A DNA stretch of 64,000 bases, from assembly GCF_001949145.1 (NCBI RefSeq), contig NW_019091427.1:113844-177843 (forward strand), read 5' to 3'. The notes below the pieces were generated by a model, which had not been told where the DNA came from, did no database searches, and was given only the letters and a program-made list of their open reading frames with translations. The position numbers and the translations under genes are program-made. Within the stretch, counting starts at the first letter, position 1. Each line of letters starts with the position of its first letter. Source of the stretch: Acanthaster planci (lineage: Eukaryota; Echinodermata; Asteroidea; Valvatida; Acanthasteridae). Positions 59,201 to 64,000 of this stretch are shown here, one piece after another.

Positions 59201-62200
59201 GTCACTTACGAACCAGATAGATTTGACAGTCAGTGGTTCAGTTTTCTTATTCACTAGGAACCAGAGACAGACTGGAGTAAACATACCGGTTTGCCTTTTG
59301 CATGGGAAAGTGCGGTGTACATTGTATATGCATATTCATATGACCTTTGTCCCTCACCCTTCAGTGTGCACAGTTGGCATTCTATACATTGTGTGGAACA
59401 TGACAGCAGGACCAAGCACCGTAACACCGTACCACTTGTGTCTGTGTTATTATCCAGTCCATGCCCTGCTTTGCGTTACCACAGCGTGTGGGTCTAGGAA
59501 AATGTCACTTTATTGGTAAAGGGAAGAACCTACATGTACTTAAAAGCAAGGTGCTGAGTGGTAGAGGAACTGTTCATAATCAGGGGATAAGTGAAACCCA
59601 AAACAAAAACCGAGGGGAAATAAGGAAATGGGATCCTAGCAACTGCAAGGCTGTACAACTCGGCACGACCCTCATGCTGGATCCTTGGATTTGCTGATGA
59701 ACAGCAAAAATGGCCACACCTCAACCACCATCACAGTGTGGGCTCTGCCCTCCTTGGGATAAGTGCTTGATTGCATTTAGAAAGAAACAATGCACTGCGT
59801 ACTGAAAACCAAAGAAAAGATGAATGGATGAACTGCTAGCTGGCCAGTCCTTTGCTAGGCTTACAATTCCAGGCTTTTGTTCTATTCTAGAGTATAATCA
59901 GACCAATTATTTATGGGGCCAACAGGGAATAAAAAGTGTACCCAGGCACAGCACCTTATGGTTACATGTCGGTTTTAACCTGAATCTTTTCAATTCACTC
60001 ATTGCCACGGTCAATGACATCGATGGATTAATTTCTCATATCAAACCAGGCCTCTCAATTTGTCCAGTCTGACCGACTGAGAAAGATGCTGATAGGCCTG
60101 CGGGGTGACCAGTGGAGGAGCACGCGGCACACGATCCTACCAATGTTCACAGCGTCCAAGATCAAACTGGTAATTGCGAATGCACTGCTCAATTTTATTC
60201 TTCCTGCACTGGGCTGACACATTTAACCTCACCCATGTAACTGATTCGATTCATGGACATTGCTCTGCCTCCAAGGTTAAGGCTGGAGATGATGAGCGCA
60301 GCACTTTGCTGAGCACGAACCAGCATATCATGAAAAAATAGCTTACTGGCCAGAAGACCATGTGATTTATATTGCTCCTGATGGGTCCTTCCTTTTAATA
60401 TGCTCAGCACTTAAATTTACTGATCTGCTTTCTAGATCCATGGAAGTTATTGGCCCTGACATTGTAAGTCATGAGACAAATGTTTGGAATGACAAATTCA
60501 GTTAGCCATTTGCAAGTGTCCAGTGGCCTGCACAAATTAAAAGTGACAAGATTCGCACCTCTGACCCTTCCGAATGTTTGACTCGTGAAACATTTGACAC
60601 AAATCATGGTCTTGCCTGGCCAAGATTTTCTCTGGTTGAGGGGAGCAAAACGTCAACAACAACAAAACATTACTAGTGGAAAAGGGTCAGTTCCAAGATA
60701 TTTTCAGGCAAAGTGGTGATCCTATCCAATATCTTCTGCTATACTATTTCCTTCATTCCAACCTCCCCCCCTCCTATTATTTTCCAATTTGTTTTTAGAA
60801 GAGGGGAAAATTGGCAAGCACCCTCACCACCCCTTACGAAGCTCATGACACGAAAAAAAATTTTTCGGACAGACATGATTGCCCCGGGCCATCATTGTTG
60901 CATTTCCAAGCCATCGACTTGGTTTGGGGGTATCTTTCAGAAATTAACCAAGAGGAAAATGTTACGGATCTCTAAAAAGGCATTTCTTCGTAGAGACTGT
61001 CATGTACATCAGCCTGTTAGAGTTCAAATGTTTGTGATAACCTGTCAACTGTGCTGTATTTCAAAGATATTTGGATCTACAAACCACACGCACATAACAT
61101 TTGCTTGCCGTACACAAACACACCTGTTGGCGTTGTGCATACAGTTAAAAGTTTCCTACAAAGACGGCGTCCAGTGAGAGAGATCTTTTGCTCACAGTGG
61201 CCGAGAATGGCAAGCAGACACAAGTTCTGCATAGTTTCCATAGTAACAGAAACTGCACTCCAAATCACGTGCTAAAGCGACAGAAAAAAAGTTTGATTCC
61301 CAGCATTTCATGTCACCGATTTGAACTCTTCGTTCTTTGTTGAAGATGGCACATACGCTGAATGAGTGCACTGAAGCAGTTATTCTACAGAAGCTACGGG
61401 AAAGCACAAAGGATGGACAGACGGTAGAAATAAAGGAGTAAGATTACCTGCAGATTTAATCATCATCTCTGTGTAGAATTCGCAGTGGAACCATCTTCAC
61501 CCCTCCTCAGTTCTGCATATTTTCATTGGTCCAGATCTAGCAGTGGAACCCATCCTTTATCTATGAAAACTAAGCAAACAATGTGGATTTTGATGGCATT
61601 GGGAAACATACAAGAACAGTGCTTCTTTCAAAGGAATGGCTCTCAAGCATTTGGTTTGTAATAAAAAATCATACACAGAACAGGACTGGTTGTGCGACTG
61701 TTTCCTTCAAATATAATTTGTCAACATCACTTGGAATCAACTCACACTTAAAAAGATACCACAAGTCTAATACTTGAAGGGTAGCTGCAATCACTTTGTT
61801 TTAATACAAACCTTCAAAATGAGCCTTTGTGTGTCAGATAATCTTATTTTCCTCTTATGCTTCACTGTTTTAAAGGGAATTTTACTGCCCTTTGGGATTT
61901 TATGCTAACGAGTATTTCTATATTCATGAGCAAAACTGCGATGTCATCCCAAGAAGAAAGCCTCAATGTTTCATTGGTTTGTACACAAAAAAGTCGTGCA
62001 TTTTTGTAGATTTTCCTGGACTCGGTTTTCTCCTCCTTGCTGATTTGTTGTTGTTCTATTGCAGAGCAATAAATATTTCAGAAATGTTTTCAGTTAGTAA
62101 ATTATGGGTTGACAATTCGAACAAAAAACCTTTGCAGTTAACCAAATAGGAATGAAAAGGAGTTTCAAACACTGTAGAAGGATACAAAGTTGAAGAAAAA

Positions 62201-63843
62201 TTGTGTCTAAGAAAATTTTTTGCAGCTACACCTTAACTTTCTCTGTATTAGACATGGCAGCTTGACTGGAATTTGCAAGAGTTTTTATTCCCTCAGATCA
62301 CTCAGTATAAGCACCAAGCCGTCTTAGGTTGTGTCTTTTAGGTTGTATGGTGCATTCAGCATCTGCTGCATAGGTGTGGCTGGCTTTGGCCTCCAACTCC
62401 ATAGCCATTCGGAGGACGACGAGAGCCTTACCCTGGCGGCTTTTGAGAAGAATGCCAAGGACTTCTTCTCGCGCCTGAAATCCACCAAGTGGCTGCTGAT
62501 AGAGATTCTCCAGAGTGAGTACTCGAAAGCCATCACAGGCTGATGACGGAGGCATAGTATGGGTTGAATTTGGCCAGCCATTTCTGAGAGACGACATAGT
62601 CCTGGTGATAGAACAACTGGACTTCAAAGTGGGAAATGTGAATAACTGCCAGTTTAGTCCCTGAGAAACATGTACATGTATGGTGTTTTCAAAACGGCTT
62701 TCAAACTTTCTCCTAATTCACCTCCACTGATGAAGCCTCGCTTTGTTTGATTTTCCAGATTCTAGTAAAATGTCGCTAAAACTTGCTACATCTAACCTTT
62801 CTTTTTCAAATAATCAATTCTTGTGACAAAAATTGACAATGACAGTCCTGATTCTGGCATATTTATTCGATCTCCCGCAGAATACATACCTTATGCCATC
62901 ATCAGATATTTTGACATTGGCCTGGTGTCTCAAGAGAGTGAGAACTTCTTTTTTGACATGTCTGCTGACCTCTTTAAAAAGAGAAAAGAAGGACGTATGC
63001 AGGTGAAACAACACTCTTGTATATTTTATTGGATGGTACAGCATTGTAAACACACTTCAGCCCAAAATTTCCTTTTTATGATCAGAAGGCAGAGCACTTG
63101 CATCTTGTAACTATTGGCGCAAAATAAGCTTACTAAGCCAAAACAAAACCTAATGAGATCAAAAAGGAACCAGTTGTTTCATTAATGGGAATTAATTACA
63201 CGTACAATCCTATGTTGAACAAACATATGAACCAGCTGATTCCTGTCTCATTTGTGTGGCTTGTCAGGGGGATTCTGTTGACTTCATGCAGCCTATGGTC
63301 AATGCTCACAAAGATGAAGACGAGGAGGGATGGTGTCAGAGTTCACCAATGGAGATGGGCATGAAAAAGGTCAAGCTGTCCATAGATGAAGTGGTTGCCC
63401 AGGTAACCAAGGACTACATTTTCTTGTGCCGTTTTGAGAAACTACTGACATGTTACATTGATTTGGAGTGATCTGCCATTTATTTAAACTGGCTGAAGAC
63501 ATTTTGAAGTCACCCTTACCTTAAAAAAGAAGTTTTCTCTGGAAAGTCTTTGTTAGAATTTGATATTCACAGTGTTGCATCTACTTTTAACTACAATTCA
63601 CCATTTTGATGTTCAGTGTGTGATGTTTCTGATTGCTGGATACGAGACTACTGCAGCCTGTCTCATCTTTGCTTCATACCTGCTAGCCTGTCATCCAGAT
63701 GTCCAAGAGAAATTAGCCTCTGAGGTCCGAGCAACTATTGGAGGTTCAGGATCTCACAAGGTGACCTTTGAGCTGATCAGCAAGATGCCGTATTTGGATA
63801 AGGTGGTGATCGAAGCCCTGCGACTATACCCGCCAATTGCCAG
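56210..63843 (+). CDS. CYP: Cytochrome P450, CYP3 clan, N-terminal ten exons (3' part outside the window)
   Basis: Microsomal P450s are haem-thiolate monooxygenases anchored in the ER membrane. Ten exons join in frame: 56210-56298, 56690-56783, 57774-57826, 58422-58518, 60050-60169, 61346-61437, 62342-62514, 62881-63002, 63268-63402 and 63617-63843, giving 400 residues. The ATG opens a short first exon with a membrane anchor (GISWWYCIGTAAALLVG). It is followed by SGIPGPLPIPFYANI, the proline-rich hinge. Further marks are KYGKVMG, MIKQLLVKNFSSFLNRG, RGDQWRSTRHTILPMFTASKIK (helix C WR..R), GDSVDFMQ, the I-helix AGYETTAA (332-339) and the ExxR helix EALRLYPP (E391, R394). The PERF and haem-Cys regions lie beyond 64000. 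Motifs place it in the CYP3/CYP5 clan; the subfamily is undetermined. The acceptor choices at 58422 and 60050 were made to fit family spacing. A minisatellite fills intron 2. Confidence 0.95.
56969..57307. repeat. 21-bp minisatellite in P450 intron 2
   Basis: About 15 units of the pattern AAGACCCCATAAGACCAACAC (with ATCAC as a common variant ending) run from 56969 to 57307. The edges are more diverged than the middle. Because 21 is a multiple of three, frames remain open on both strands (114, 99 and 140 codons). None is a gene. Confidence 0.93.
59025..59212. mobile_element. Possible MITE in P450 intron 4
   Basis: The left end TTCGTAAGTGTGACGTCACT and right end GTGACGAAGTCACTTACGAA form imperfect inverted repeats around 188 bp. 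The AAGTGTGACGTCACT word is shared with the HSD17B8-intron MITEs (8563 and 9132), which may indicate a related family. No target duplication is evident. Confidence 0.5.
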
Positions 63844-64000
63844 GTAACTTTCATGATGCGGACTGACTGTGGCCACTGCCCCACCGGCAAAGATGTGACA
63901 GCTGATGGAAGCAAATTCCAACTTGGCTTGCCCTGCACGCGTAAAGACTGTGCCTTTCTCTAATAATTACTGCACTTGCTCAGCCAGTCCTGCGTCAAAC

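Noticed and set aside
1-64000. Operons, CRISPR arrays, toxin-antitoxin or other prokaryotic systems
   Set aside because: All recognised genes are intron-split animal genes. No direct-repeat/spacer array or compact gene cluster is present.

Overview
The window is eukaryotic (metazoan) genomic DNA. Its genes are split into short exons with GT-AG introns, coding density is low, and interspersed repeats are abundant. The genes are animal orthologues, and the repeats include MITEs, tRNA-derived SINEs and degenerate Ty3/gypsy- and DIRS-like fragments. TACATGTA-type words recur throughout. Together these suggest an invertebrate deuterostome (cephalochordate, hemichordate or echinoderm). That placement is inference, and the species cannot be named from the sequence. 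A 47-base run of N at 35106-35152 marks a draft-assembly gap.

Layout. (1) 231-2543 (+): the last five exons of a Slack/Slick-type sodium-activated K+ channel (KCNT), followed by long non-coding sequence. (2) 13139-8032 (-): HSD17B8, a complete short-chain dehydrogenase of about 259 residues whose introns hold several MITEs and a SINE. (3) 14546-16269 (+): PTRH1, a bacterial-type peptidyl-tRNA hydrolase arranged head-to-head with HSD17B8. Its 3' end is tandemly duplicated. (4) About 17.4-20.9 kb: a decayed LTR-retrotransposon region with an integrase C-terminal remnant on the minus strand. (5) 35670-23022 (-): a complete 13-exon SLC6 Na+/Cl--dependent amino-acid transporter of 672 residues, closest in motifs to the SLC6A14/A9/A5 group. 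(6) About 38.4-40.1 kb: fragments of a gypsy integrase (+) and of a DIRS-like RT/RNase H (-). (7) 52011-42284 (-): a complete 17-exon CMTR2 cap methyltransferase of 884 residues. (8) 53041-53262 (+): a frameshifted copy of the SLC6 first exon. (9) 56210 to beyond the window end (+): a CYP3-clan cytochrome P450, ten exons seen, with the C-terminal part outside the window.

The genes do not form a pathway. They cover ion transport (KCNT), lipid and steroid redox metabolism (HSD17B8), translation quality control (PTRH1), amino-acid uptake (SLC6), mRNA cap methylation (CMTR2) and monooxygenation (P450). All exon joins given here keep the reading frame: total CDS lengths of the four complete genes divide by three. 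No coherent new multi-gene system was found. The most unusual content is structural: a transposon nested in a transposon, foldback elements built of short tandem repeats (one ends 12 bases from a splice donor), a perfect 50-bp palindrome, an orphan duplicated transporter exon, and a tandem duplication that includes a stop codon.
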